From the NCBI RefSeq assembly GCF_964036635.1, contig NZ_OZ038524.1, positions 1,536,001 to 1,600,000 of the forward strand: a stretch of DNA of 64,000 bases. Direction: 5' to 3'. The stretch comes from Tenacibaculum dicentrarchi. GTDB taxonomy: Bacteria; Bacteroidota; Bacteroidia; Flavobacteriales; Flavobacteriaceae. Shown piece by piece: positions 63,265-64,000 of the stretch. Both the position numbers and the translations under genes were made by a program. The notes beneath the pieces are model-generated. The model had not been told where the DNA came from. It saw only the letters and a list, made by a program, of their open reading frames with translations, and made no database searches. Position 1 is the stretch's first letter. The number at the start of each line of letters is the position of its first letter.

Positions 63265-64000
63265 CTATTTTATTAACAACGGTAAACTCACGGTAAATGT
63301 TTTATTATTACTTTTAATTTCTACAGATTTTTCGGTAATTAAAGCATATCTATCTATAATATTTTTCAAACCAATTTTTGTGCTTTTACCTATATTTTCT
63401 TTAGGCTGTAACGTGTTTTGAACCTCTAGAAAATCAGCTTGTTCAAAAATATGTATTTCTAAGGGTTTTATTGATGAAACTACGTTGTGTTTTACCGCGT
63501 TTTCTAATAATAATTGCAATGATAATGGTACTATTTTTAATTCGGAATTACTTACCGAACTAGGAATATTAAATTCTACGGCATCTTCAAAGCGCATTTG
63601 TAAGAGTTCCATATAATTTTTTGCGAATTTCAATTCTTCTTCTAACGGAATTAACTCTTTATTTCGCTGTTCTAAAACATAGCGATATATTTTTGATAAT
63701 TTTGTAGTAAATTTCTCGGCTTTCTTCGGATTTTCACCGATTAAAGAAACCAACACATTTAAACTGTTGAACAAAAAATGAGGGTCTAATTGGCTTTTTA
63801 AACTTTCAAATTTTGCTGATTCTGTTTTCGCTACAATTTCATGCTGTTTTGTTTCTTTTTTTACCGATGCTTTCCAGTTTTTCATAAAACCTCTAGCGTG
63901 TAAAAATGCGGAGATTCCTAAAGAAAAGATTATCCAAAATAAATGTACCCAAATCATTTTTGTAGAAAAAAAGTACTGCGGATTTTTATCATATAAAATA
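63265..64000 (-). CDS. LytS-like sensor histidine kinase (cut by window end)
   Basis: Membrane sensor kinase. From an in-frame ATG at 63957 there are 230 residues, but the frame continues open to the right edge, so the N-terminus is outside the window. The visible part has one membrane segment (MIWVHLFWIIFSLGISAFLH), a linker, the His-kinase motif LKSQLDPHFLFNSLN with the phospho-His, and an ATPase region (LSLQLLLENAVKHNV and KIGLKNIIDRY). Transcribed toward its response regulator. Confidence 0.92.
   Translation of the reverse strand, partial: ILYDKNPQYFFSTKMIWVHLFWIIFSLGISAFLHARGFMKNWKASVKKETKQHEIVAKTESAKFESLKSQLDPHFLFNSLNVLVSLIGENPKKAEKFTTKLSKIYRYVLEQRNKELIPLEEELKFAKNYMELLQMRFEDAVEFNIPSSVSNSELKIVPLSLQLLLENAVKHNVVSSIKPLEIHIFEQADFLEVQNTLQPKENIGKSTKIGLKNIIDRYALITEKSVEIKSNNKTFTVSLPLLIK

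Overview
The window looks like part of a Flavobacteriaceae (Bacteroidota) chromosome. The DNA is AT-rich and genes have almost no Shine-Dalgarno sequences. Several genes carry the Bacteroidota -7 promoter motif TAnnTTTG. Family content also fits: split his operon with bifunctional HisB and HisIE, DUF5690, UMF1, DUF1015, AbiH, and TonB receptors with an N-terminal carboxypeptidase-like domain. A marine Tenacibaculum/Polaribacter-like genus is plausible, but the genus was not determined. No rRNA, tRNA, CRISPR array, IS transposase or prophage was seen.

Layout: (1) 1-6567, periplasmic nitrate reductase (napD, napA, a tetraheme NapB-like protein, a second tetraheme lipoprotein, an NrfC/DsrO-like iron-sulfur protein and an NrfD-like membrane quinol dehydrogenase). 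(2) 6649-13260, XRE-cupin regulator convergent with a putative phosphonate-use operon (TonB receptor, DUF5690, FAD oxidoreductase, phosphonatase-like HAD). (3) 13527-19333, two small genes and thrABC behind a candidate Ile/Thr-rich leader. (4) 19865-30662, fatty acyl-CoA ligase, pseudouridine synthase, UMF1 transporter, M48 lipoprotein, alpha/beta hydrolase, second TonB receptor and ferredoxin. (5) 30734-39662, a long plus-strand run: acyl-CoA reductase, serC, a SerA-like protein, DUF1015, YggS, exonuclease, K+ channel, miaA, DUF1853. (6) 39821-49341, EamA transporter, methyltransferase and the complete hisGDCBHAF-IE operon behind a poly-His leader and attenuator. (7) 49451-55217, AbiH, typA, a LETM1-like small protein, proline dehydrogenase, aroB. 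(8) 55348-59085, hutI and hutG separated by two orphan membrane-protein genes and an attC-like hairpin. (9) 59172-64000, NlpE-like lipoprotein, DUF4298-like protein, a three-gene cupin / unknown / asparagine-synthase-like ATPase cassette, and a LytTR two-component system cut by the window end.

Most notable: the SerA-like protein of the serine operon has lost all three catalytic residues (Arg, Glu, His) and the Gly-x-Gly-x-x-Gly nucleotide motif, yet the gene is intact. A repeat family occurs five times, each copy 3' of a gene and in that gene's sense orientation, with a conserved foldable structure. A related-looking structured element lies inside the nap cluster. The his leader shows a complete attenuation switch. 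The cupin/PP-loop cassette is the best candidate for an undescribed small biosynthetic system.
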